Assembly (NCBI RefSeq): GCF_015207265.1
Contig: NZ_JADEXE010000026.1
Span: 1-39,361, forward strand
Reading direction: 5' to 3'
DNA from: Nodosilinea sp. LEGE 07298
GTDB lineage: Bacteria > Cyanobacteriota > Cyanobacteriia > Phormidesmidales > Phormidesmidaceae
DNA length: 39,361 nucleotides
Below the pieces are notes generated by a model. That model saw only the letters and a list, made by a program, of their open reading frames with translations, was not told the DNA's origin and did not search any database. Made by a program: the position numbers and the translations under genes. Below are positions 17,728-27,303 of this stretch, piece by piece. Positions within the stretch are counted from its first letter, which is position 1; every line of letters starts with the position of its first letter.

Positions 17728-18237
17728 TTAATTCCCCATATACGACTCGCCCGTCAGCGATAGCAAAAACAGCAACCCCATCCACAGCAGCAGAATGCCG
17801 TAGAAAATCAGCGCTAGGCTTTGCAGCAACAGCTTGGTCAATATGGGGCGCTGATTTTGCCTGCGTCGCATAGCTTGGATCAGATCAAGGGCGGCGGCAA
17901 TGACCAGAATTAGGGTGGCGATCGCCGCCACAACCCAGCTGCTATAGAGTACCGGCAGCGACCTGGCACCCAGTAGCGCGATCGCGGCGGCTATCCCCAG
18001 CAGCCCCGCACCGATTAGCTCTGCGATTACAAGCCCCGCATTAAACTGGGCCAGACGGCTCTGGTTAAAGGCATTTCGGGCCGTTAGGGCACCTTGCACA
18101 CCGGGGAGGGCTAACAGCGCTACGGCGCGAAGCGGGTGCGCCCAGGGAGCCTGCACCATTAAAAAAGTCATGACCATAGCGCCGACTAGAGTCAGCCCTG
18201 AGAGTAGCTGGTTTTTACCAAAACGGGTGTTACGCAA
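17728..18237 (-). CDS. Four-helix membrane protein, unknown function
   Basis: A 169-residue protein starting at TTG (18235-18237), supported by AGGGAAG a few bases upstream; the next in-frame ATG is 20 codons later, inside the first helix. It has about four hydrophobic segments (residues 12-30, 65-90, 98-118, 140-162), with an Arg-rich cytoplasmic-type loop RRRQNQR between helices three and four. No family is recognised. It is 75 bp downstream of the ABC ATPase on the same strand and may be cotranscribed, but a link to that transporter is only positional. Confidence 0.75.
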   Translation of the reverse strand: MRNTRFGKNQLLSGLTLVGAMVMTFLMVQAPWAHPLRAVALLALPGVQGALTARNAFNQSRLAQFNAGLVIAELIGAGLLGIAAAIALLGARSLPVLYSSWVVAAIATLILVIAAALDLIQAMRRRQNQRPILTKLLLQSLALIFYGILLLWMGLLFLLSLTGESYMGN

Positions 18238-18246
18238 GGTGCTTCC

Positions 18247-18272
18247 CTGGTTGGCGTGGCTGGTTGGCGTGG
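18247..18272. repeat. 13-bp tandem duplication
   Basis: CTGGTTGGCGTGG occurs twice in a row directly upstream of the ribosome site of the membrane-protein gene. It is followed by a loose repeat of GGATCTCTG that resembles a widespread short cyanobacterial intergenic repeat. Confidence 0.6.
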
Positions 18273-18312
18273 ATCTCTGTGAATTTCTGCGGATCTCTGC
18301 GGGTCCAGAGGG

Positions 18313-19692
18313 TTAGCTGCTCCAAAGGGAGGTGTCATTCTCTGGGTCAAACAAATGAACTTTTTCAGGCGCGATCGCCAGCCACACCTCATCGCCAATG
18401 CGAGCAGGCTGGTCAGGGGGGATTTTGGCCAACAGCGTCAGCGCCTCGCTCTTCACCGTCAGGTAGGTTTCGCTGCCCAGGGCTTCGAGGTGGGTGATGT
18501 GGCCGCGAATATTCTTAGGCGCAGGCAGGGCCAGGCTCAGGTGCTCGGGGCGAATGCCCAGTAGCGCATCGCGATGGTCGTAGGGCAGCAGGCGATCATC
18601 CCAACTGCTAGGTAGCGACAGGCGAAATTCGGGGTGCACCAACAAAAACGGAGCCTGCACCTGCACCGGAATGACGTTCATCGGCGGCGAGCCAATGAAG
18701 CCAGCCACAAAGCGGTTGGCGGGGCGATTGTACAGCTCTAGCGGTGAGGCCACCTGCTGAATTTGGCCCTGATGCATTACCGCAATCCGGTGGCCCATGG
18801 TCATCGCCTCTACCTGGTCGTGGGTGACGTAGATGGTGGTAATGCCCAGCTGCCGCTGCAAATTTACAATTTGGGCGCGGGTTTCCATCCGCAGTTTGGC
18901 ATCCAGGTTCGAGAGCGGTTCATCCATCAAAAACACCTGGGGGTTGCGGGCCATGGCTCGGCCCAGGGCCACCCGCTGCTTCTGCCCGCCCGAAAGCTGG
19001 CGGGGGTAGCGGCCCAGCAGCATGTCGATTTGCAGCATTTTGGCGACTGACCGCACCCGCTCGTCGATCAACCGCTCAGCCTCAGAGACGTAGCGCAGCC
19101 TGGGGGGCAGGCGGCGAGTTACAGAGACGAGGGGCTTTTCCCACCAGCGGCTCTCGGTCAGCAGGCGCTCTAGCTCCTGGTTGGCGGGCGAGTCGCTGAG
19201 GGAAAACGGTTTTTGGTTTGATTCAAGGGAGGGCAGGGACTGTTCGAGGTCGGCCCCCATGCGGCGCAGGCCAAAGGCCAGATTGTCGTAGACGCTCAGG
19301 TGGGGGTAGAGGGCATAGCTCTGAAACACCATGGCGGTGTCGCGCTGCTTGGGGGGCAGGTCGTTGACCTTGCGATCGCCCACCCAAATGCTACCCCCGG
19401 TAATCTCCTCCAGCCCCGAAATCAGCCGCAGTAGGGTGCTTTTGCCGCAGCCCGAGGGGCCAACCAGCACCATAAACTCGCCGTCCTCAATGGAGAGGTT
19501 GATGCGCTTGAGTACTGCCGCTGCGTCGTGGTCGGTATCTAAAGCATTCTCTGCCTCGTGGACCTGACGAGACTTAGGAAAGGTTTTGTAGACGTTTTCG
19601 ATTGCGACTTGGGCCACGGTGGGTTGGGCTAGTGAGGGGCAAGACGAACGTTTAGATCGAGGCTCAGCAACCTCACCGTAAGTGCATTGCAT
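18313..19692 (-). CDS. ABC transporter ATPase, MalK/UgpC/MsmX type with insertions
   Basis: A 459-residue ATPase for a sugar or polyol importer. It has Walker A GPSGCGKST (78-86), Q-loop Gln124, signature LSGGQ (233-237), Walker B with Asp257-Glu258, and H-loop His291. After residue 310 comes the OB-fold regulatory domain typical of MalK-like proteins (FVAGFIGSPPMN, LLGIRPEHL). Two features are unusual: about 15 extra residues before strand two (SRQVHEAENALDTDH) and about 57 extra residues between Q-loop and signature (roughly 147-205). The start is uncertain: ATG at 19692 has no ribosome site, and GTG at 19614 (VAQVAIENVYKTF) matches the usual family start. No permease or binding protein gene is adjacent, so it probably serves several importers. 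Confidence 0.9.
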   Translation of the reverse strand: MQCTYGEVAEPRSKRSSCPSLAQPTVAQVAIENVYKTFPKSRQVHEAENALDTDHDAAAVLKRINLSIEDGEFMVLVGPSGCGKSTLLRLISGLEEITGGSIWVGDRKVNDLPPKQRDTAMVFQSYALYPHLSVYDNLAFGLRRMGADLEQSLPSLESNQKPFSLSDSPANQELERLLTESRWWEKPLVSVTRRLPPRLRYVSEAERLIDERVRSVAKMLQIDMLLGRYPRQLSGGQKQRVALGRAMARNPQVFLMDEPLSNLDAKLRMETRAQIVNLQRQLGITTIYVTHDQVEAMTMGHRIAVMHQGQIQQVASPLELYNRPANRFVAGFIGSPPMNVIPVQVQAPFLLVHPEFRLSLPSSWDDRLLPYDHRDALLGIRPEHLSLALPAPKNIRGHITHLEALGSETYLTVKSEALTLLAKIPPDQPARIGDEVWLAIAPEKVHLFDPENDTSLWSS

Positions 19693-19722
19693 TGCATTGC
19701 TAATACAGCTTACGGTGGTCGC

Positions 19723-19750
19723 AAATCCAAAATCTAAAATCCAAAATTTA
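19723..19750. repeat. Heptamer tandem repeat (STRR-like)
   Basis: Four consecutive 7-bp units, AAATCCA, AAATCTA, AAATCCA and AAATTTA, lie between gyrA and the ABC ATPase gene. Short tandemly repeated heptamers of this kind are a known cyanobacterial feature (STRR sequences). Confidence 0.65.
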
Positions 19751-19752
19751 TC

Positions 19753-22281
19753 TTACTCTTCTTCTGCCAAAGCACTCTGGTCGGGTGGGGTAACGCGCAG
19801 TACCTGGGTGATAGTTTCACCTTTGTTAGGCTTGACAATGCGATCGCTCTCCCCAGTTCTGCCCTGGCGCGGCACCGAATCTACGGGGATGACCGCCGTG
19901 CGATCGCCGCTCGTAAACACCGTCACAGACTCTTTTGGAACCGCTGGCAGCATAGCCATCAGGCGATCGCTCTTGAGGCTGAACTGGAACGATTGAGTGC
20001 CAATATCGCCTCGCTTGGCCACCCGCATACCTTCGATGGGCAGCCGCTTGCCATAGCCCGCCGCTGTCACCAGCAGCAGGCAGTCTTTGCTCGACTGCAC
20101 TCGCACACAGCCCGCTAGGGTTTCTTGCTTGCCCATGCGAATGCCTTGCGGCCCCTGGGCGGCGCGACCTAAAATCGGCAGGTTATCGTCGTCGATGGGG
20201 AAGCGCAGCAGCCGCCCGCCTGTGGTGCCCAACACCAGGTCATCGCCCAACTCCGCTAGGGTAACGTAGGCCAGCTCATCGCCGTCTTTGACTTTCATCG
20301 CCGTCAACCCGCGCCCTGTCAGGTTCGTAAATTCTTGTAGCGGGGCGCGCTTGATCTTGCCCTTCTTGGTCAAGAAAATGAGGTCGTGTTCTAGCAGATC
20401 GTCCCGAATGACAAGCTGGGCCACGATCGCATCGGCGTCGGGGGGTACTGAGCCGGGCAGCAGGTTCACCAGCGGCGCACCCTTGCTCTGGCGCGGGTTG
20501 GCCGGAATCGTTTCAACGGCGACCGTAAAGGCGCGGCCATCGCGGGTAATCGTCAACACCTCCTGGGTGGTCAGGGCAGGTTCGATTTGCACCACGGGGT
20601 CTTCGTCAATCTCGTGGAGTTTGGGGTTGGTGTCGGTTTCCAGTCGGGCCTGTCGCCGCTGGTAGGATTTGTGAGAAAACCGCCGCACATAGCCCTTTTG
20701 AGTGAACTCGACCACTGCTGCTTCTTCGACGGTTTCGGCAATAATCTCTTCGACCTGCTGCGATTCTTCGGCCCGCTCGGCCTCAGTTTGAATGCGGGTG
20801 CGGCGGGGGTCGCTGAACTTTTTCTTCAGCGCCTTAAGCTCTTTTTTCATCGCCTTGAGCAGTTCGCGGCGGTCCGCCAGTAGCCGAGTCAGGTCGTCGC
20901 GGCGCTGAGTCAATTCGGTAAAGTCGGTTTCTAAGCCCTGACGCTCCATGCCGGTGAGCTTGCGCAGGGGCATGGCCAAAATGGCGTCTGACTGGCGCTC
21001 GCTGAGATCAAACCGCTGCTGAAAGGTCTGTTTTGCACTGGTGCCGTCGGGGGCGTTGCGCAAAATGTCGATGATGGCATCGAGGTTGTTGAGGGCGGTG
21101 ATCAGCCCCTCGGTAATGTGCAGCTTGGCTTCGGTTTTTTCGAGCTGATGCTGGTAGTGGCGGGTGAGCGTGGTCTCGCGAAAGTTGAGAAACGCCTGCA
21201 TTACGTCGCGCAGGGGCAGCTGGCGGGGCTGGCCATCATCAAGGGCCAGCATAATCACGCCGAAGTTGCTTTGTAGAGGGGTAGTGCGGTAGAGGTCTTG
21301 CAGCACCCGCTGAGCTGGGGTGTCGCGTTTCAACTCAATGACGACCCGCATGCCGTCGCGATCGCTCTCATCGCGAATATCGGCAATCCCCTCTAACCGT
21401 CCCGCGTTGACCAGCTGGGCGATCTTCTCAATCCAGCCAGCTTTATTTACCTGGTAGGGCAGTTCGGTGACGATGATGGCGTTGCGCCGCTGCCGCCCCT
21501 TGCCGGGGTGAACTTCCTCAAACTGGCAAATGCCGCGCACCGGAATGCTACCCCGCCCGGTACGGTAAGCCTCCAGAATGCCATCGGTGCTAATGATCTC
21601 GCCACCGGTCGGAAAGTCGGGGCCAGGAATCAGGCGAAACAGCTCGTCATCAGTGAGGTTGGGGCGATCGATCATCGCCACTAGCCCATCGACGACCTCG
21701 CCCATATTGTGGGGTGGAATATTCGTGGCCATGCCCACAGCAATGCCCGAAGACCCGTTCAGCAACAGGTTGGGTAGTTGGGTGGGCAGCACCACCGGCT
21801 CCTGCTGAGAGCTGTCGAAGTTGTCGCTAAAGTCGACCAGGGCCTCGCTAATGTCGCTGAGCAGGGCCTCGTTGCTGACCGGTGACAGGCGGGTTTCGGT
21901 GTAGCGCATGGCCGCCGGAGGGTCATTGTCTACCGAGCCAAAGTTACCGTGGCCATCCAGCAGCGGGTAGCGGCTAGAGAAGGTCTGCACCATCCGCACC
22001 AGCGCTTCGTACACCGCCTGGTCGCCGTGGGGGTGGTACTTACCCAGCACATCGCCCACCACGCGAGCGCACTTACGGTAGGGGCGATCGGGGGTTAACC
22101 CCAGCTCGTGCATGGCATAGAGAATGCGGCGGTGTACCGGCTTGAGACCGTCGCGCACGTCAGGTAAAGCCCGGCCCACAATCACGCTCATGGCGTATTC
22201 CAGGTACGACCGCTGCACCTCGGTATGGAGTGAGGTGGGCACAATTTGCCCGGAGGCAAGGATGTCAAGTTGATCGGCCAT
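19753..22281 (-). CDS. gyrA: DNA gyrase subunit A
   Basis: An 842-residue type IIA topoisomerase A subunit that cuts and rejoins DNA during supercoiling, with GyrB encoded elsewhere. The N-terminus has [21 protein letters not shown] (37-57), the DNA gate helix [17 protein letters not shown] (81-97) and catalytic Tyr127 in [12 protein letters not shown]. The coiled-coil tower with GyrA-type leucine motifs spans about 350-490, and C-terminal beta-pinwheel repeats run from about 510. AGGA precedes the ATG. At the drug-resistance positions it has Gln88 (E. coli Ser83) and Glu92 (Asp87). The canonical GyrA box (QRRGGKG) is not seen; the nearest match is [13 protein letters not shown] ParC-like paralogue is the only other option, but length and context favour gyrase. 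Confidence 0.93.
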   Translation of the reverse strand: MADQLDILASGQIVPTSLHTEVQRSYLEYAMSVIVGRALPDVRDGLKPVHRRILYAMHELGLTPDRPYRKCARVVGDVLGKYHPHGDQAVYEALVRMVQTFSSRYPLLDGHGNFGSVDNDPPAAMRYTETRLSPVSNEALLSDISEALVDFSDNFDSSQQEPVVLPTQLPNLLLNGSSGIAVGMATNIPPHNMGEVVDGLVAMIDRPNLTDDELFRLIPGPDFPTGGEIISTDGILEAYRTGRGSIPVRGICQFEEVHPGKGRQRRNAIIVTELPYQVNKAGWIEKIAQLVNAGRLEGIADIRDESDRDGMRVVIELKRDTPAQRVLQDLYRTTPLQSNFGVIMLALDDGQPRQLPLRDVMQAFLNFRETTLTRHYQHQLEKTEAKLHITEGLITALNNLDAIIDILRNAPDGTSAKQTFQQRFDLSERQSDAILAMPLRKLTGMERQGLETDFTELTQRRDDLTRLLADRRELLKAMKKELKALKKKFSDPRRTRIQTEAERAEESQQVEEIIAETVEEAAVVEFTQKGYVRRFSHKSYQRRQARLETDTNPKLHEIDEDPVVQIEPALTTQEVLTITRDGRAFTVAVETIPANPRQSKGAPLVNLLPGSVPPDADAIVAQLVIRDDLLEHDLIFLTKKGKIKRAPLQEFTNLTGRGLTAMKVKDGDELAYVTLAELGDDLVLGTTGGRLLRFPIDDDNLPILGRAAQGPQGIRMGKQETLAGCVRVQSSKDCLLLVTAAGYGKRLPIEGMRVAKRGDIGTQSFQFSLKSDRLMAMLPAVPKESVTVFTSGDRTAVIPVDSVPRQGRTGESDRIVKPNKGETITQVLRVTPPDQSALAEEE

Positions 22282-22688
22282 GGGCGGGATTCCTGGATGA
22301 GACGAAGGTCGGTGGTTTAGACCGGGCGGTAGTTGAGTTTAGCTATAGCGACGGCTCAAAACAACATGTTTATCTTCAATTTATGGTCTAAATCGGGGCA
22401 AATTTAATTGGCTTATCATAGATTGGCCTTAACAATGCTGTAACTTAATAGGCAAGCCTATAGCCATGGCAAGGATCTGGGCCTGTTATGTTTGCTGGGC
22501 TTAAGTTGCAGATATGGAAGCGTCTATCCTCGGTGGTTCAGGGCTCGGTCGTTCAATGGCCTACCTGAAGACTATTACAGCCCAATACATCAACATCTGG
22601 CATTGATACTTTGGATAACACGTTGCATCAACCGCTCAATTTACGTTCTACTACCATATTTTTCTGATGACAGGGGTGAACATACAAG
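22282..22688. other. Divergent intergenic region between gyrA and response regulator
   Basis: About 407 bp that should carry two divergent promoters. The middle is AT-rich, but no convincing promoter pair, operator or RNA structure was recognised and no gene is supported. Confidence 0.5.
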
Positions 22689-23099
22689 ATGAAAACCGTC
22701 TTGCTAGTTGAAGACGACCTGGTAAATGCCCGAGTGTTTTCTAAAATTTTGACCAAGCGCGGTGGCTTGGCCGTAAAACACACCGAAGATGTCGAAGAGG
22801 TGATGTCGATCGCCCGCAGCGGCGAGGTCGATGTCGTTCTGATGGATGTGTCGCTGGCCCACAGTATGTACCAGGGCAAACCGATGGATGGCATCAAGAT
22901 CACCCAGCTGCTGAAGGCTGACCCCGCTACGGCCCGCCTGCCCGTGATTTTGGTGACGGCCCACGCCATGGAGGGCGATCGCGAGACGTTTTTGAGCCAG
23001 AGCGGTGCCGATGGCTATATTTCTAAGCCGGTAATCGACCATCAGGAATTTGTGGACCAGATTAAGGCCACGATAGGGGATGCTGGGAGGGAAGGCTAG
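22689..23099 (+). CDS. Single-domain response regulator (CheY/DivK-like)
   Basis: A 136-residue protein that is only a receiver domain: acidic pocket Glu8-Asp9-Asp10, phospho-acceptor Asp53 (VLMDVSLA), switch Thr90 (ILVTAHA) and Lys113 (YISKPV). The loop after Asp53 is longer than usual (SLAHSMYQGKPMDGIK), a form seen, from memory, in a conserved cyanobacterial DivK-like group. It has no output domain, so it acts by protein-protein contact or as a phosphorelay intermediate. No kinase is adjacent, although a hybrid kinase lies some 10 kb downstream. A palindrome overlaps the region just after its stop. Confidence 0.92.
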   Translation: MKTVLLVEDDLVNARVFSKILTKRGGLAVKHTEDVEEVMSIARSGEVDVVLMDVSLAHSMYQGKPMDGIKITQLLKADPATARLPVILVTAHAMEGDRETFLSQSGADGYISKPVIDHQEFVDQIKATIGDAGREG

Positions 23100-23122
23100 A
23101 TAAGTACACTTGTACTTTATCT
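23098..23122. promoter_or_regulatory. Candidate LexA-type box or terminator hairpin
   Basis: Bases 23103-23116 (AGTACACTTGTACT) fit the published cyanobacterial LexA consensus RGTACNNNDGTWCB at every position. It sits inside a longer near-perfect inverted repeat (23098-23122, one bulge). It lies just after the response regulator stop and 110 bp before the next gene, so it may be an operator or simply a terminator stem; there is no strong T-run. Confidence 0.35.
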
Positions 23123-23225
23123 GGGCCGTTTTCGCAAGCCGCGATCGCAGTCTTGCCCCCCATTACAGCACAACGGAGCCAGATGGGTACCCTAGGCTGA
23201 CGCTCACTATCTAGGAAGATTCGCT

Positions 23226-24158
23226 GTGTCATCCCCTTCGCAACTAGAAATGGCTAAAGGTGGCGATGCTGCCGCAATCGCCGATCTAATCAATCAGGCC
23301 CTGCGCCCTAAGGGAATTACGGTGCGCGGCGATCGCCACGGCACCTGTCTACGACTTTGGCTAACCGGGCAGACGCTGCCGCCCCAGGCCCAAACCGTTA
23401 GCTATGTGCGTCAGGGCATTGGTCGGCTTCAGGTGAAGTCGATTACAGAGTTATATATCTATGGCGAGCAGGCCGATCAGCCAGCCCCCGGCTGGGGCGT
23501 AGAGGTGGAGCTAGGTTCACCTGATGCTGAGGTTAAACCCTTAGATTTGAGCCAGAGCACTGAAGTCGTTGCCGAGCCTGCCCCAGAACCTGCCCCAGAA
23601 CTTGAAACAGCGGTCGAAGCAGAGTCTTGGTCTGACCCACCAGGAACCATCAACCATGCCTACAGGCTTTTAGGACTAGAGCCAGAAGCAGCCTTAAAAG
23701 ATGTCGAAGGCGTTTACTTTAAGCTTAAGGCCCAGGCACTGAAGCAGGGCGATCGCAGTCGAGTCGAGGCCTTGAAGCAGGCCTTTTACCAGCTCAAAGA
23801 CCATATCGAACATCCGCCTGCCAAGCCTGAGCCAGTGTCCCAGGCAAACATCGCTACCGATGCAGAAACAGCGGCGCTCACCCCAGTTGAGCGGGTGCAA
23901 TCGCTGCTAAAACATCAGCGACTCTCGGCCCAGGTCGCTATTCAGGGCAAGCAGCTACAGATTTCCTGGCCGGCAGTTCGAGTCGTTAACCCCGAAGATG
24001 CCGCCCACCAAATTCATGCCCTGCTGCTGAGCCAAGACTTAGCCGCCCTGGGGCTAAGGGATGTAGAAACTCTGGTTATCTCGAGTTTGAGCCGCGACCA
24101 GGCGGTGGTATGGCAGCAGGTTCTACCGCTTCAGGTCAGGGCTAAGGCCCAGCGGTAA
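23226..24158 (+). CDS. Cyanobacterial J-domain-like protein, unknown function
   Basis: A 310-residue protein starting at GTG with AGGAAG eight bases upstream. It has three parts. Residues 5-100 are a small alpha/beta unit (GDAAAIADLINQALRPKGITVRG, then LRLWLTG). An acidic Pro/Glu linker follows (AEPAPEPAPELE). Residues 140-195 resemble a degenerate J-domain (AYRLLGLEPEAALKDVEGVYFKLKAQ) without the HPD motif. The C-terminal 90 residues look like a second copy of the first unit (VQSLLKHQRLSAQVAIQGKQLQI). The protein is probably soluble. It ends 17 bp from the convergent glucosidase gene. The function is unknown; lack of HPD argues against DnaK stimulation. Confidence 0.8.
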   Translation: MSSPSQLEMAKGGDAAAIADLINQALRPKGITVRGDRHGTCLRLWLTGQTLPPQAQTVSYVRQGIGRLQVKSITELYIYGEQADQPAPGWGVEVELGSPDAEVKPLDLSQSTEVVAEPAPEPAPELETAVEAESWSDPPGTINHAYRLLGLEPEAALKDVEGVYFKLKAQALKQGDRSRVEALKQAFYQLKDHIEHPPAKPEPVSQANIATDAETAALTPVERVQSLLKHQRLSAQVAIQGKQLQISWPAVRVVNPEDAAHQIHALLLSQDLAALGLRDVETLVISSLSRDQAVVWQQVLPLQVRAKAQR

Positions 24159-24175
24159 CCTGAGTTGCGGTCAAA

Positions 24176-26878
24176 CTAGCTCTCCGGGTCAGGGCGATCG
24201 CGGCGATATTCCGCCTGCTGCTGAATCAGCTTGGCCACCAACCCCGTCCAGCCGGTTTGGTGGCTGGCCCCCAGCCCGGCCCCGTTGTCGCCGTGGAAGT
24301 ATTCGTAAAACAGCACGTAGTCGCGCCAGTAGGAATCGTGATAGCGATCGCTGCCGCCGTTGACGGGGCGTTGGCCTGCTTCACCGGGCTCAAAGATGGC
24401 CATGAGTCGCTGAGATAGCTCATTGGCAACCTGCCATAGATTCATCCACTGCCCAGAGCCGGTGGGGCACTCGACCTGATAGCTGTCGCCTAGATAGTGG
24501 TGAAACTTTTGCAGCGACTCAATAATCAAATAGTTAACCGGAAACCAGATTGGCCCCCGCCAGTTGGAGTTGCCACCAAATAGACCGCTGCTCGACTCGG
24601 CTGGTTCATAGTCGACTCGATATTCCTGCCCGTTAGCATAGAACTGGTAGGGATGCTCAGCGTGGTATTTAGAAATCGAGCGAATGCCGTAGGGGCTCAA
24701 AAACTCTGCTTCATCCAGCAGTTTTTCGAGCAGACGACGCAGTTTGTCCTGAGGTTCTGAATGACCCATAGTGGCGTAACAAATCGCCAACATGCGGCGT
24801 TCTTCCATCCCGACGGTTTCCATGCAGGCGATGTTGCGCTTGAGGTCAGGGCGATTTTGAATGAACCACTCAACCCGTGCTTCAAAGGTAGGCACCCTTT
24901 TGAGCAGGTCTGGGTCGAGGGTCATGACGGCAAATAGGGGAATTAGCCCCACCAGCGAGCGAATTTTTAATCGTACCCGCTCGCCCTGGGGCAGGTGCAG
25001 CACGTCGTAAAAAAAGCCGTCGCTGTCGTCCCAAAGCTGGATTTTATCGTCGCCGATGTGGTTCATGGCATCGGCGATGTAGATAAAGTGCTCAAAAAAT
25101 TTGGTGGCCATATCCTCGTAAACGGGGTTCTCGCGGGCCAGCTCCAGGGCAATTTCTAGCATGTTGAGGCAGTACATGGCCATCCAACTGGTGCTGTCAG
25201 CCTGCTCCAGCGTTCCCCCCGTGGGTAGTTCGGCGCTGCGGTCAAAGACGCCAATGTTGTCGAGGCCCAAAAAACCGCCTTCAAAAACGTTTTTGCCCTC
25301 CATGTCCTTGCGGTTGACCCACCAGGTAAAGTTGAGCAGCAGCTTTTGAAAAACCCGCTCCAAAAACATGCGATCGCCCTGGCCGGTCTGCTTTTGCTCA
25401 ATTTTATAAACTCGCCAGGTGGCCCAGGCGTGGACGGGCGGGTTGACATCGCCAAAGGCCCACTCATAGGCAGGAATCTGCCCATTGGGGTGCATGTACC
25501 ACTCGCGGGTCATGATATCGAGTTGATGCTTGGCAAAGTCTAAATCGACCAGGGCCAGGGGCAGGCAATGAAAGGCCAGATCCCAGGCGGCAAACCAGGG
25601 ATACTCCCACGTGTCGGGCATCGAAATAATGTCGGCGGCATCCAGATGCCACCACTGCTGATTGCGTCCCTGCTGGTGGCCCTCGGGCGGCGGCGGCATC
25701 GTTGGGTCGCCCCGGAGCCAGTCTTTAACCGGGTAGCGGTAAACCTGTTTACTCCACAGCATGCCTGCAAAGGCCTGCCGCTGAATGGCGCGCTGATCGG
25801 GGCTCAACTCAAACGGTGTCAGGGCGGCGTAAAAGGCGTCGGCCTCCTCTCGACGGGTCTGGAGCAGGTCGTCAAACTCTGGGCCAAAGGGAGATGCCGA
25901 TTTTTTCTGGTTGGTCAGCCGCAGCTGCACCGTTTGCCGCTGACCCGGTTCTAGGGTGATGTGGTAGTGGGCTGAAACTTTGGTGCCTATTTCATCGGGG
26001 TTGATGGCCTCTGTTTGGCCATGAATAACCGCGCTGTGGATGCTGTCTTTGACGTAGGGCGACGGATTTTTGGCCCCAAAAACGGTCGCATAGTTGGTTT
26101 CATTTTCGGTAAACAGCAGAGCCTCTGCGGCTTGGCAATAGAGCCAGTAGCGGCCCAAAACGGGGTGAGATACCTCAACTACAGCGTCCTGCTTAGGGAC
26201 GAGAGGTTCTTTGCTTCTAGACAACCCCGGCTTTTGGCTCCCTCGCTCCCAGTCCCAGGTGTTGCGACACCACAGGGTGGGTAGCAGGTGCAGCGTAGCT
26301 GAGTCGGGGCCGCGATTGACGGCCTCTATGGCGATCAAAATATCTTCGGGGCCAGCCTTGGCATACTCCACAAACACATCAAAGTAGCAGCTTTCGTCAA
26401 ATACACCCGTATCGAGCAGCTCGTACTCGGTCTGGTCGTACCCGCGCCGCTGATTTTCGGCCACCAGGTCGGTGTAGGGGTACTCGGCCTGGGGATACTT
26501 GTAGAGAAACTTGAGGTAGCTGTGGGTGGGGGTGCTGTCGAGGTAAAAATACTGTTCTTTGACGTCTTCGCCGTGGTTGCCCTGGTTGCCAGTCAGACCA
26601 AACAGCCGCTCTTTGAGGATCGGATCGCGACCGTTCCAAAGGGCCAGGGCAAAGCACAACAACTGTTGGTCGTCGCAAATGCCGCCGAGGCCGTCTTCGC
26701 CCCAGCGGTAGGCCCGCGCGTGAGACTGCTGATGCGAAAAATACTCCCAGGCTGAGCCGGTCGCGCTGTAGTCTTCGCGCACAGTACCCCACTGGCGATC
26801 GCTCAGGTACGGCCCCCACTTTTTCCAGGGCGTTTGGGACTGCTGGGCCGCTTGCAGGCGATTGTTTTCTGGGGTCAT
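24176..26878 (-). CDS. MGH1-like / GH63-type glycoside hydrolase (glucosidase)
   Basis: A 900-residue cytoplasmic-type protein without signal peptide. The N-terminal 330 residues are beta-rich ([27 protein letters not shown]). From about 350 there is an (alpha/alpha)6 barrel with signatures of the MGH1/GH63 clan: [28 protein letters not shown] (about 415-442), [14 protein letters not shown] with Glu472 and candidate catalytic Asp477, and [20 protein letters not shown] (about 780). Relatives act on alpha-glucosides or on mannosyl- and glucosylglycerate, which are compatible solutes in cyanobacteria, so a role in solute or oligosaccharide turnover is plausible. The exact substrate cannot be read from sequence. 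It ends 17 bp from a convergent gene. Confidence 0.87.
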   Translation of the reverse strand: MTPENNRLQAAQQSQTPWKKWGPYLSDRQWGTVREDYSATGSAWEYFSHQQSHARAYRWGEDGLGGICDDQQLLCFALALWNGRDPILKERLFGLTGNQGNHGEDVKEQYFYLDSTPTHSYLKFLYKYPQAEYPYTDLVAENQRRGYDQTEYELLDTGVFDESCYFDVFVEYAKAGPEDILIAIEAVNRGPDSATLHLLPTLWCRNTWDWERGSQKPGLSRSKEPLVPKQDAVVEVSHPVLGRYWLYCQAAEALLFTENETNYATVFGAKNPSPYVKDSIHSAVIHGQTEAINPDEIGTKVSAHYHITLEPGQRQTVQLRLTNQKKSASPFGPEFDDLLQTRREEADAFYAALTPFELSPDQRAIQRQAFAGMLWSKQVYRYPVKDWLRGDPTMPPPPEGHQQGRNQQWWHLDAADIISMPDTWEYPWFAAWDLAFHCLPLALVDLDFAKHQLDIMTREWYMHPNGQIPAYEWAFGDVNPPVHAWATWRVYKIEQKQTGQGDRMFLERVFQKLLLNFTWWVNRKDMEGKNVFEGGFLGLDNIGVFDRSAELPTGGTLEQADSTSWMAMYCLNMLEIALELARENPVYEDMATKFFEHFIYIADAMNHIGDDKIQLWDDSDGFFYDVLHLPQGERVRLKIRSLVGLIPLFAVMTLDPDLLKRVPTFEARVEWFIQNRPDLKRNIACMETVGMEERRMLAICYATMGHSEPQDKLRRLLEKLLDEAEFLSPYGIRSISKYHAEHPYQFYANGQEYRVDYEPAESSSGLFGGNSNWRGPIWFPVNYLIIESLQKFHHYLGDSYQVECPTGSGQWMNLWQVANELSQRLMAIFEPGEAGQRPVNGGSDRYHDSYWRDYVLFYEYFHGDNGAGLGASHQTGWTGLVAKLIQQQAEYRRDRPDPES

Positions 26879-26944
26879 GGGGCTGAGAAAAAGGGTGGTC
26901 TTCTACAGCATGAGCCCTCAGGCTGAAAATGGCTTGAGATTGAC

Positions 26945-27130
26945 CTAATAGTTTTGGCGCAGTCGGTCTCGGGTCCGGCCACTGAGGTGCTCGGTAACGA
27001 GGTCGCGGTCGCGGGGAGTCAGGTTACTGATGCGCTGCTGGGCCTGATTGAGCCGCTGATTATCCGACAGACGATTGATTAGATCGGCTTCGTAGGATCG
27101 CTGTCGGGGACTAAGGCGCGACTTTCCCAT
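26945..27130 (-). CDS. Small charged protein, unknown function
   Basis: A 61-residue frame starting at ATG. It is rich in Arg, Asn, Asp and Gln (SPRQRSYEADLINRL, NLTPRDRDLVTEHLSGRTRDRLRQNY) and predicted helical. No family is recognised and no strong ribosome site is seen, but it has codon usage like its neighbours and lies in an otherwise empty gap between two minus-strand genes. Its product could bind nucleic acid, judging by charge alone. Confidence 0.5.
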   Translation of the reverse strand: MGKSRLSPRQRSYEADLINRLSDNQRLNQAQQRISNLTPRDRDLVTEHLSGRTRDRLRQNY

Positions 27131-27303
27131 AGGTAGGTACTCTGGCAGAAAGCGATGAAGGAACGTGCTCTTAGTCTAAATTCAAACTGGGTTTCTGGGA
27201 AAGTAGTCGCGCTTTGCAAAGGAATTGTTACCTGGGCGGCTGAGCCAGGGCTGGCCCTACCCTGAGCCGCTAAGTCGCCGCCCAATTGGGTTGAATGCGA
27301 TCG

